A stretch of DNA of 64,000 bases from Pseudomonas asturiensis (GTDB lineage Bacteria; Pseudomonadota; Gammaproteobacteria; Pseudomonadales; Pseudomonadaceae), in contig NZ_FRDA01000001.1 in NCBI RefSeq assembly GCF_900143095.1, positions 505,357 to 569,356 of the forward strand, written 5' to 3'. Below, piece by piece: positions 1 to 19,100 of the stretch (position 1 is its first letter; each line of letters opens with the position of its first letter). The position numbers and the translations under genes are program-made. A model generated the notes under the pieces. It was not told where the DNA came from. It was given only the letters and a program-made list of their open reading frames with translations, and ran no database searches.

Positions 1-748
1 TATGGTCGATGCGTGTCAGTTCCTGACCCACGATGCCACGAACCAGATGCGCCCGATCAATGTCGGCCATGCGCCCGGTTTCGACGAATGCCCCGTCGCG
101 GAAGATGGTGTAGTCATCGGCAATCTGAGCCAGCTCGCTGAGGCGATGGGAGACATAGACGATGCCAGCACCTCGGGCGGTAAGGCGGCGAATCGCCTTG
201 AACAGCGTCTGCGCTTCGCGCTCGCCAATGGCCGAGGTGGGCTCATCCATGATCATGACTTCGCAGTCGTAGCTGAACGCCTTGGCGATTTCCACCAGTT
301 GAATCTGCGCAACGCTCAGGCGGTGCATGGGGCTGGTGGCCTCTACGTCAAACTCCAGACTTTCGAGCAGTTCACGCGTGCGCCGGTTTAGCTCGCGGGT
401 GTCGACAATACAGCCCGCCCGACGTGGCTCGCGGCCCAGCCAGATGTTCTCGGCGACGGTCATGTGCGGGATGGGTTCCAGTTCCTGAGTGATCATGGCG
501 ATTCCCGCTGCCAGCGCTTCACCCGGACGATTGAACTGCACGGGATGGCCGTTGAGCAGGATGGTGCCGGCGTCACGCTGGGTGATGCCCATCAGAATGC
601 TGAGGAAGGTCGATTTGCCTGCGCCGTTACCGCCGCACAGTGCGTGAACACTGCCTGCGCGCAGTGAGAGACGGCCGTCGCGCAGGGCAGGAATGCCAGC
701 ATAGGCCTTGGCGACGTGTTCAGCCTGGAGCAGTAATGGCGTGGCCAT
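1..748 (-). CDS. Sugar ABC transporter ATP-binding protein, RbsA/XylG-like (3' part missing)
   Basis: This is the N-terminal 249 residues of a carbohydrate ABC transporter ATPase; the gene runs off the left edge. The ATG at 746-748 is preceded by a GAGGAC ribosome site. The first nucleotide-binding domain is complete: Walker A GGNGAGKST (about residue 39), the signature LSVAQIQ with the variant wording typical of the ribose/xylose CUT2 family, Walker B VMIMDEPTSA, and the switch histidine in VSHR. Members of this family are usually about 500 residues with two such domains, so roughly half is missing. It would power uptake of a pentose, tetritol or similar sugar together with a permease and a periplasmic binding protein outside the window. 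It is divergent from the RpiB-family gene, which suggests one sugar-catabolic locus. The substrate cannot be read from the sequence. Confidence 0.9.
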   Translation of the reverse strand, partial: MATPLLLQAEHVAKAYAGIPALRDGRLSLRAGSVHALCGGNGAGKSTFLSILMGITQRDAGTILLNGHPVQFNRPGEALAAGIAMITQELEPIPHMTVAENIWLGREPRRAGCIVDTRELNRRTRELLESLEFDVEATSPMHRLSVAQIQLVEIAKAFSYDCEVMIMDEPTSAIGEREAQTLFKAIRRLTARGAGIVYVSHRLSELAQIADDYTIFRDGAFVETGRMADIDRAHLVRGIVGQELTRIDH

Positions 749-925
749 TGGCGTGTCCTCGTGCTGTGAATTCTTATTAGGTGCACTGGTGTAGCTCAGT
801 GAGCATATGTGTATCAAATGAAATTCTGTTCAGTCAATCTCTTTCCTGAAAATTTCAGAATGGGCGAGCTGGCCGCCATTAAGCGGTCTGTCCGGCTTGC
901 GTTTGAATCCTTGCCTAAAACTTGC

Positions 926-977
926 TTGACAGAAAGGTGTGAATGCCTGAGAAATAAGTGATCGGAATTTCACCGAT
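926..977 (+). promoter_or_regulatory. Candidate promoter and operator upstream of the rpiB-like gene
   Basis: A consensus -35 TTGACA lies at 926-931, with only a weak A-rich -10 candidate around 951-957. Just downstream is an inverted repeat, ATCGG (961-965) and CCGAT (973-977), in the position of a repressor operator. The SorC-type regulator two genes on is the obvious candidate to bind it, but this is inference. The rest of the 749-1025 gap shows no gene. Confidence 0.3.
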
Positions 978-1025
978 TGAACATTTGGTCAGTCATAAGT
1001 GACCCTGGCAGTGGAGCCAAACGCC

Positions 1026-1487
1026 ATGAACACATTTTTCCCGGTGGCCATCGGATGCGATGAAGCGGGTTATGAGCTCAAAGAGTTGTTGAAGCGTCAC
1101 ATCGAGACACTGGGCTATCCGGTGACCGACTTCGGTACCCATTCCACCGCACCGGTGCTGTACCCGGACATTGCCCTGGCCGTGGCAACGGCCATCAATG
1201 CGGGGCAGCAGCGGCTGGGCATACTGGTCTGTGGTACGGGAATCGGCATGGCGATCTCAGCCAACAAGGTGCTGGGCATTCGCGCCGCTCAGGCGCACGA
1301 CACTTACTCGGCAGAGCGGGCGCGCAAGAGTAACGATGCGCAGATTCTGTCCATCGGCGCGCGGGTGATTGGCGCTGAACTGGCGAAAAGCATCGTCAAG
1401 TCATTCCTGGAGTCGGAATTCGAAGCGGCGCGCTCCGGTGCCAAGGTCGATCGCATCAGCGCCATCGAGCGTGACGGCCATCAGTAG
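1026..1487 (+). CDS. rpiB: RpiB/LacAB-family sugar-phosphate isomerase
   Basis: This is a cytosolic aldose-ketose isomerase of the ribose-5-phosphate isomerase B family, 153 residues, close to the family's usual 145-155. The family signature CGTGIGMAISANK, with its catalytic cysteine, is intact near residue 75, and the N-terminal IGCDEAGYELK strand-loop fits the phosphate-binding fold. I chose the ATG at 1026, which has GGAG 9 bases upstream. An in-frame GTG at 999 would add nine residues with no family counterpart. The neighbours are a sugar ABC ATPase (divergent) and a SorC regulator 63 bases downstream. That context suggests a role in a dedicated catabolic route. RpiB paralogues acting on pentose phosphates, or on tetrulose phosphates in tetritol use, both fit. 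The exact substrate is unresolved. Confidence 0.85.
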   Translation: MNTFFPVAIGCDEAGYELKELLKRHIETLGYPVTDFGTHSTAPVLYPDIALAVATAINAGQQRLGILVCGTGIGMAISANKVLGIRAAQAHDTYSAERARKSNDAQILSIGARVIGAELAKSIVKSFLESEFEAARSGAKVDRISAIERDGHQ

Positions 1488-1550
1488 TGGACGCAGGGGG
1501 GCGGGAGTAGGGAGAATGCCCCTTTGACGTCGAAACGGAAGCCCGTCCAC

Positions 1551-2531
1551 ATGAGTGACAGTAACCAGCGCATGGCCAGTGACATCGATCTGATGACCGA
1601 AGTCGCGATGCTTTATTACCTTGAGAACGTCACTCAGGAAGCCATCGCCAAACGTTTCGACCTGTCCCGCGCAAAAGTCAGCCGACTGCTCAAACGCGCA
1701 CGTGACGAAGGCATTGTCGAGGTGCGCGTGCTGCAGCATCCGGCCATGAACAATGAGCTTGAACAGGCCTTGGTGGAGCGGTTTCAACTCGACCGCGCGC
1801 TGATTGCAGTCGATCACAGCGACCCCGACACCCAGCGCTCGGCGGTTGCCAGTCTGGTTGCCAACTACCTGAACAAAACGCTGAGCGACGGCATGATTGT
1901 CGCCGTGGGCATGGGCCGCAACGTCGGAGCGGTGGCAGATAACGTGTTCCTGCCAGTGACGCGCAACTGCACCTTTGTGTGCGCCATCGGTGGTTCGCTC
2001 AAGGCGGGCGAGTACATGAACCCCGATCACATCTGTCGGCGTCTGGCGCTGCGCTTTGGCGGCGAAAGCGAAAGCCTTTACGCCCCGGCGCTGGTCGCCA
2101 ACCCGGAATTGCGTGGCGTATTGATCAATAACGACACTGTACGTTCGACCCTGGACCGCGCTCGCCGCGCCGACATTGCGCTGATCGGCATTGGCGACAT
2201 GAGCGAGAACAGCAACATGGTGCGCATGGGCTGGTTCTCGCCACAGGAAATTGCCCAGGCCCGGTTATCTGGCACGGTGGGCGACATGATGGGCTATGAC
2301 TTCATCGACATCCATGGCCAGCCTGCGGTCAACGCCATCCAGGGCAGGGTGATTGGATTAACCGTTCAGGAGTTGTTTCGCATCCCGGATGTGGTCGCCA
2401 TTGCCAGTGAAAACACCAAGGCGGCGGCAACGCTGGGTGCGCTGCGTTCCGGGGTGATCAACACCTTGGCAACCACAGTGACCAACGCGCACACGATCCT
2501 GGCGCTGGACGATGCCACGCGTAAGCGTTGA
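1551..2531 (+). CDS. SorC/DeoR-type sugar-binding transcriptional regulator
   Basis: This is a 326-residue regulator of the SorC family. Residues about 10-55 form a helix-turn-helix, with the recognition segment around QEAIAKRFDLSRAKVSRLLKRA. The remainder is the sugar-phosphate sensing domain related to glucosamine-6-phosphate isomerases, with typical stretches VGMGRN, CAIGGS and IGIGDM. Proteins of this type bind a phosphorylated sugar and control neighbouring catabolic genes. It follows rpiB by 63 bases, probably in one transcript, and is likely to control the sugar ABC genes too. Start choice: the ATG at 1551 has GGAAG about 10 bases upstream. An in-frame TTG at 1524 also has a plausible GGGAG and would add nine residues. 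A short GC-rich inverted repeat follows the stop. Confidence 0.85.
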   Translation: MSDSNQRMASDIDLMTEVAMLYYLENVTQEAIAKRFDLSRAKVSRLLKRARDEGIVEVRVLQHPAMNNELEQALVERFQLDRALIAVDHSDPDTQRSAVASLVANYLNKTLSDGMIVAVGMGRNVGAVADNVFLPVTRNCTFVCAIGGSLKAGEYMNPDHICRRLALRFGGESESLYAPALVANPELRGVLINNDTVRSTLDRARRADIALIGIGDMSENSNMVRMGWFSPQEIAQARLSGTVGDMMGYDFIDIHGQPAVNAIQGRVIGLTVQELFRIPDVVAIASENTKAAATLGALRSGVINTLATTVTNAHTILALDDATRKR

Positions 2532-2562
2532 GATTCTTGCGGGTGTTACGCGGTCAATGGCC

Positions 2563-2586
2563 AGGCAGGGCAGCACGCGCCTGCCT
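2563..2586. terminator. Small hairpin between convergent genes
   Basis: AGGCAGG (2563-2569) pairs with CCTGCCT (2580-2586) around a 10-base loop. It lies exactly between the ends of the SorC-type and LuxR-type genes. There is no clear T-run on either side, so the terminator call is tentative. Confidence 0.35.
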
Positions 2587-3353
2587 TACGGCCCTGCCAT
2601 CCACTTGGCCAGGCTGTGCCGGCCGCTGACGCCCAGCTTTGCGGTGGCGCGCTTGAGGTAGGTTTCCACCGAACTGTTCTTGACGTTCAGCCGCCGCGCC
2701 ATCTCCGCAACCGAGCCTCCCGTCAGTAAGCCTATACAGACCTCCTGTTCACGGGCCGACAGCGTGATCGCGTCCTGCGCCAGGCGTCCACTGAATGCTT
2801 CATCGATCGACCCTGGCTCTGCGTCGATTTTTTCCGCAGTCGATTGCACCAGCAACTGTGAATGGTGCTCGACCAGCGGCAGCAGCATGTCGGAAAGGCT
2901 CTTGAGCAACGACAACTCGCTCAGCGAAAACGCTTTCGTTCCCGTCAGGCGATAAAGGCAGATGACCCGTCGCAGATCGCCACTGCTGGAGACCAGGCTG
3001 CAGATATGCACGTCGCGGCGTGCGCATTTCTGTCCCACGGATGCTTTTGTCTGGATCAGTAACGAGTCGTCCATCTGCACAATGCACGGCATCAGGGACT
3101 GACGCAGCGTGTCCGATGCGTAAAGATCATGCTGCAAGCCTGCGCCACCCAGGCGGGTGATGCGCTCGACACGTGCCTGAGCCACGTCCAGCGTCCATTC
3201 GCTCAGATCAATGCCTTGAACAGAAACCAGGGTGTCGACGAGTTGCAGCATTTGTCCGGTAAATGACGAGCCGCCAGTGCTCGAAACCAGATGACCCAAT
3301 TCCAGATAGAAGCGCGGGTCATAGCGAGTGTTCGGCGAGCGTGTCGTTTTCAT
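2586..3353 (-). CDS. syfR: LuxR-type regulator of the lipopeptide locus (SyfR-like)
   Basis: This is a 255-residue regulator with a C-terminal LuxR/FixJ helix-turn-helix (residues about 198-252: LSAREQEV, then the recognition helix around VKNSSVETYLKRA). The N-terminal 190 residues show no clear autoinducer-binding or receiver signature, as is usual for LuxR regulators beside Pseudomonas lipopeptide synthetases. The ATG at 3351-3353 has GGGAG 10 bases upstream. A longer frame starting near 3452 lacks a comparable site. It is divergent from the first synthetase gene across a 338-base gap, the arrangement known for syfR-syfA in P. syringae. It is expected to activate the synthetases, and hence surfactant-dependent swarming. 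The symbol is by position and family; in a cichofactin producer it would be the orthologue. Confidence 0.85.
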   Translation of the reverse strand: MKTTRSPNTRYDPRFYLELGHLVSSTGGSSFTGQMLQLVDTLVSVQGIDLSEWTLDVAQARVERITRLGGAGLQHDLYASDTLRQSLMPCIVQMDDSLLIQTKASVGQKCARRDVHICSLVSSSGDLRRVICLYRLTGTKAFSLSELSLLKSLSDMLLPLVEHHSQLLVQSTAEKIDAEPGSIDEAFSGRLAQDAITLSAREQEVCIGLLTGGSVAEMARRLNVKNSSVETYLKRATAKLGVSGRHSLAKWMAGP

Positions 3354-3691
3354 CTTTATCTGCTCCCTGATTCTGACCGTGCATGGGCGTTGCCCTGTTG
3401 TGAGCGCGTCGTGGGGTAATGACGGATGCACTGGATGATTTGGCGTATTCAACCGAAGGATCTATCCGACGTCTGTAGCAGAAAACAGGGACAGACTTAC
3501 CGACCGATTCATTACACGGGACAAGTAGAGTTCTTTAGCACTTGATCAGCATCATCCTACGCAAGCGCCGAGACGTCTATCTCACGCAGCTGAGTGATGG
3601 CTATACGCCAGCGTCCGGGTTTAGCGGGACAGACACTGATAATGACCAATGGTTCAATTCCTGACTTATTCGCCAAGAAGGACCTTGAGCC
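3354..3691. promoter_or_regulatory. Divergent promoter region, luxR / lipopeptide synthetase
   Basis: This 338-base gap contains no credible gene. It holds three direct copies of GGGACA, at 3488, 3518 and 3626. The first and third extend to GGGACAGAC. GTCTGT (3471-3476) forms an inverted repeat with ACAGAC (3491-3496). These are candidate binding sites for the adjacent LuxR-type protein. I could not fix convincing -35/-10 boxes. The synthetase start at 3692 has AAGAAGGA (3675-3682) as ribosome site. Confidence 0.45.
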
Positions 3692-13182
<9,491 letters not shown>

Positions 13183-13186
<4 letters not shown>

Positions 13187-16100
13187 GCATCAACGAACTC
13201 CTGGCGACACTGAAAGCCAACGATATCCACCTGACGGTCAAGGACGGTCAACTGGTGGTGCAGGGCAATCGCCGCGCACTGACGGACAAAGGTTTGCTGG
13301 ACAGCCTGCGTGAACACAAGCCGGCGCTGATCGAACGTCTTGAACAAGGCGATTCGCTGACCACCCGACGCGGCGCACAGACCTTCCCGGAAAATGCGAT
13401 TCCCAACGGCTGCACCCACATCACCCCCGACATGCTGACGCTGGTGGTGCTTGACCAGACAGCCATCGATCAGTTGGTCCAGGCCATACCGGGCGGGGCC
13501 GCCAACGTGCAGGACCTGTATCCGCTGGCGCCTTTACAGCAGGGCATTCTGTATCACCACGTCACGGCAACCCACGGCGACCCGTATGTGATGCAGGTGG
13601 AATTCGCCTTTTCCGACCAGGAACGTCTCGACGCGTTTGCCCTGGCGCTGCAAACCGTGATTGCGCGCCACGACATCCTGCGCACGTCGGTGCACTGGGA
13701 GGGGCTGGAAACTCCGGTCCAGGTGGTCTGGCGCCACGCAGAACTGGTGGTCGATACTGTGCCGAGTGCGCAGGGCATCACGCTGGATCTGGGCCAGGCA
13801 CCGTTGATCCGCCTGATCTGCCATCAGCACGCAGACGACGGCGTCAAGGCGACGCTGGTGTTCCACCACATCGCCATGGACCACAGCGCGCTTGAAGTAG
13901 TACGCCACGAAATACAGGCGTGTCTGTCGGGGCAGGCCGAGGCGTTGGGCACACCGGTGCCGTTCCGCAAATACGTGGCGCAGGCGCTGCTGGGTGTCAG
14001 CGAAGCCGAGCATGAGGCGTTTTTCCGCGACATGCTGGCCGATCTGGACGAGCCGACACTGGCGTACGACCTGCAAGACCTCAGTGGAGAAGGCGGCGAC
14101 ATCGGCGAATACACGCTGGCACTGGAACCGTTGCTGTGCCAGCGCCTGCGCAGTCAGGCACGCACGCTGGGTGTCAGCGTGGCCAGCCTGTTTCACCTGG
14201 GCTGGGCCCGTGTGCTGGCGGGCCTGACCGGTCGCCAACGCGTGGTCTTTGGCACCGTGTTGATGGGCCGTCTTTTGGGGGCCGAGGCCACCGAGCGGGC
14301 ACTGGGCATTTTCATCAACACCTTGCCGCTGCGCCTGGATCTGGGTGATCAGGACCTGCGTACAGCGATTCGCGCCACCCATCAGCGCCTGACCACACTG
14401 ATGCGCCACGAACATGCCCCACTGGCGTTGGCCCAGCGGTGCAGCGGCGTCGCAGCACCGACGCCGTTGTTCAACGCCTTGCTCAACTATCGTCACAGCG
14501 CTGCGGCGCAGGCGTCCGGCGAGACCTGGCAGGGCATTCAGGTGCTGCACGCACAGGAGCGCAGCAACTACCCGCTGGTGGTGAGCGTCGATGACCTGGG
14601 CGAGGCGTTCAGTCTGACCGCACAAACGTCGCCGCAGATTGATCCACAGCGCATCTGCGCTTATCTGCAACGCGCCATGGAGCATCTGCTGGAGGCGCTG
14701 GAGCACTCGCCGCAGACCAAGGCCGAACAGCTCGACATGTTGCCGCTTGCAGAGCGCACGCATGTGCTGCAGCAGCTCAATCCGCAGCCAACTGACTACG
14801 AGCGGGGTCTGACACTGCACCAGCGTATCGAGCAACACGCACTCGAGCGACCTGAATCCATGGCCGCACACGTGGCCGGGCAATCATTGAGCTACAGCGA
14901 GCTGAATCATCGCGCCAATGCCTTGGCCCATCACCTGATCAGCCTTGGCGTTCGCGTTGATGATCGTGTGGCGGTCATGGCCCGTCGCGGGCTGGACACG
15001 CTTGTAGCCTTGCTGGCTGTGCTCAAGGCCGGGGCTGGTTACGTGCCGGTCGATCCCTCACACCCTGATGAGCGCATCGCTTATCTGCTGAGCGACAGCG
15101 CCCCCAAAGTGCTGCTGACCCAGCAGACACTGCTGAGCCGCGTCCCGGTACTGAACGCGCCGGTCATTGCCTTTGACCGTCCGGACTGGCCGGAGCGTCT
15201 GGACAACCCGCAGGTGGCGGGGCTTACGGCTGCGCATCTGGCCTACGTGATCTACACCTCGGGCTCGACCGGCCAGCCCAAGGGCGTCATGGTCGAGCAC
15301 CGCACCCTGAATAATCTGCTGGCGTGGCACTGCCAGGCGTTCGAGCTGCAGGCTGGCAGCCACACGGCCAGCGTCGCCGGTTTCGGCTTTGATGCCATGG
15401 CGTGGGAAATCTGGCCGGCGCTGTGTGCCGGGGCAACGTTGCACCTGCCGCCAGAGAACATCAGCAACGAACAGCTTGATGCGCTGCTCGACTGGTGGAT
15501 CGCCCAGCCGTTGCAGGTCGCGTTTTTGCCTACACCGGTCGCGGAATATGCGTTCAGCCGTGACCTGCGCCATCCGACGCTGCGTACGCTGTTGATCGGC
15601 GGCGACCGTTTGCGTCAATTTCATCGTGATCCGGGCTTTGCGGTCATCAACAACTACGGCCCGACCGAGGCCACGGTGGTCGCCACCTCCGGCCGTTTGT
15701 GGCCGGACGGCAGTCTCGACATTGGCAAACCCATTGCCAACACCCGCGTGTACCTGCTCGACGAACGTCAGCAACTGGTGCCGCTGGGCGTGGCGGGCGA
15801 GCTGTACGTGGCAGGTGACAGCGTAGCGCGTGGCTACCTGAATCGACCCGAAATGACCGCCGAACGCTTCCTGCGTGACCCATTCCACCAGGACGCCGGC
15901 GCGCGTATGTACCGCACCGGCGACCTGGCGCGCTGGAACGCCGACGGCACGCTTGAGTACCTGGGGCGTAATGACGACCAAGTGAAAATCCGTGGCGTGC
16001 GCATCGAACTCGGCGAGATCGAAGCACAGTTGAGCCAGTTGCCGGGCATCGAAGAAGCGCTGGTAGTGGCCCGGGAAGACGAGCCGGGTCAGCTAAGGCT

Positions 16101-19100
16101 GGTGGGTTATTTCATCGAACAAGCCGATGTTACTGGCTCCACTGCGGGTGATCTGCGTGCCGCCTTGCTGGCGGTGCTACCGGGTTACATGGTGCCCAGT
16201 GCCTTCGTGCGTCTTGACGCCTGGCCGCTGACCGCCAATGGCAAGGTTGACCGTCGGGCCTTGCCGGTTCCGGATCGTCAGGCGTTGCAAACATCTGATT
16301 ACGAGGCGCCGCAAGGCGAGCTGGAAATAGCTCTTGCGGCGATCTGGGGCCAATTGCTGCAGGTCGAACGGGTAGGGCGTCAGGATCGTTTCTTCGAGCT
16401 GGGCGGTCATTCGTTGCTGGCCATGCGCATGGTGTCTCAGGTGCGCCAGCGCCTGTCGCTGGAGCTTGCGCTGGGCGACCTGTTTGCCGACAGCGCACTG
16501 GCCGCCGTCGCGCGCTGTCTGGGTAATGCCGGACACCATGAACTGCCTGCCATCCAGGCTTCCAAACATGACGGACCGGTTCCATTGTCCTTCGCCCAGC
16601 AAAGGTTGTGGTTTCTGGCGCAAATGGAGGATGCCAACAGCGCTTACAACATTCCGCTGGGCCTGCAACTGAAAGGGCATCTGGACACCCGCGCACTCAA
16701 GCGCGCCCTTGAGCGTATCGTCGTACGCCATGACAGCCTGCGCAGCCGCTTCATTCAACACGAAGGCGAGGCCCGTGTGCAGGCTGCACCGGCCTCGGTC
16801 GTTCCCGAACTGCTCTGGCAGGACCTGCGCGGTGAGAACGAGCACGCACTGCAGCGCATTGTTCGCGAAGAAGCTGCGCAGCCGTTCGATCTGCTGGACG
16901 ACCTGCCGATTCGCGGGCGTCTGCTGTGCCTGGCCGAAGACCGGCACGTGCTGTTGCTGACCCTGCACCACATCGTCGCCGATGGTTGGTCGCTGGGCGT
17001 CTTCACCCGTGAACTCACTGCGTTGTATCGGGCATTCAGCCAAGGTCTGGAGGACCCGCTTGCGCCGTTGTCCTTGCAGTACGCGGACTACGCGCTGTGG
17101 CAACGCAACTGGCTGGACGGCGAGCGCATGAGCCGCCAGAGCGACTTCTGGCATCAGGCGCTGACCGGCGCACCGGCCTTATTGACCTTACCGACCGACC
17201 GACCGCGCCCGGCGCGTCAGGACTACTCGGGTGCCAGCGTTGCGGTACGTCTCGACCCGCGCCTGTGCGATGACCTGAAAGCCTGCTGCCAGCACCATGG
17301 CGTGACGCCGTTCATGCTGTTCATGGGGGCGTGGGCTGTGCTGCTGGCCCGGCTGTCGGGGCAGTCCGAGGTGGTGATCGGCATGCCGGTGGCCAACCGT
17401 CGACACAGCGAAGTCGAGGCGTTGATCGGTCTGTTCGTCAACACCCTCGCGGTGCGCATCGATACCTCCGCAGAGCCGGATGTCAGTACGCTGCTGGCGC
17501 GGATCAAATCTCAAGTGATTCAGGCCCAGGAACATCAGGATCTGCCTTTCGAACAAGTGGTGGAGCGTCTGAAGCCGCCGCGCAGCCTGGCCCACAGCCC
17601 GTTGTTCCAGGCGTCACTGGCCTGGGACGGCAGTCAGGGGCTGGAATTGCAATTGGGCGATCTGCACCTGCAGCCGTTGTCCGAGCAGCCGACGTTCGCC
17701 AAGTTCGACCTGACCCTGAGCATGGGTGAGACCGCTGAAGGGTTCGGCGGTGTGGTGGATTACGCCACTGCGTTGTTCGATGAAGCGACTGTAGTGCGTT
17801 ATGTGGGTTATCTGGAGCAGTTGCTGTGGACGATGGTCGGCAATGCCCATGCGGTGCCGGCCAGGGCTGGCATGCTGGGGCATGAGGAACGGCGCCGTCT
17901 GCTGGTGGATTTCAACGCCAACGAGCGGGATTTCCAACTTGATCGCCCCGTGCAGGCACTGTTCGAGGCTAAGGTTGCCCGAACCCCGGATGCCATTGCG
18001 CTGGAGTCGGCAGGCGTTCGCCTGACCTATCGCCAGCTCAACGAGGCGGCCAATCGGCTGGCGAATCATCTGCTCGAGCAGGGCGTGCAGCCGCAAAGCC
18101 GGGTCGCGGTCTGCCTGCAACGGGGCCCACACCTGCTGGTCGGGCTGCTGGCCGTGCTCAAGGCAGGCGGTGCCTATGTGCCGCTGGACCCTGGCTACCC
18201 CATGGATCGTCTGGCCTACATGCTCAATGACAGCCAGGCCGTGACGCTGCTGGTGGATGCCAGCACGCGCGAGCGCTTTGCCGAGCGCCTGCTGCCGCAG
18301 CTCGACCTGGACAGCAGCACCTGGAACGAGCAGTCGGCTGAAAACCCGGTTATTCAAGGGGTGGGGGCGGGGCATCTGGCCTACGTGATCTACACCTCGG
18401 GCTCCACTGGCACCCCCAAGGGCGTGATGGTCGAGCATCGCGGCCTGTGCAATCTGGTGCAATGGAGTTCGCAGCTGTGTCCGCCAGCCCCTGATCGCGC
18501 GTTGCTGCTTAAAACACCGGTCAGTTTCGACGCCTCGGTCTGGGAGCTTTTCTGGCCGCTGTGTGCGGGTATGCGTCTGGTGCTGGCGCGCCCTGACGGG
18601 CAGCGTGACCCGGCGTATCTGGCTCAGGAGATTCAGGACCGTGAGGTCAGCGTGGTGCAGTTCGTGCCTGCGCTGTTGCAACAGTTCGTCGAACTCGACG
18701 AAAGCGCCCGCTGCACCAGCCTGACCGATATCGTCTGCGGTGGTGGTGAACTGACTGCCGCCATGGCCGCGCAGGTACGCATGCGTTTGCCGCACGTGCG
18801 CTTGCACAACGTGTATGGTCCGACCGAAGCCACGGTGGACTGCAGTGTGTGGACCCTGGAGCCTGACCAGCCGGTGCCGGAGTCGACGTTGCCAATCGGC
18901 CGCGCCATCAGCAATACGCGCCTGTACGTGCTCGATGACCATGACCAGCCCGTGCCGCAAGGCGTGGTCGGGCAGTTGCACATCGGCGGTGCGGGTGTCG
19001 CGCGTGGCTACCTGAACCTGCCCGACATGCAGGCTGAACGGTTCATCGACAGCCCGTTTGTGCCCGGTGATCGCCTGTACCGCAGCGGCGATCTGGTTCG

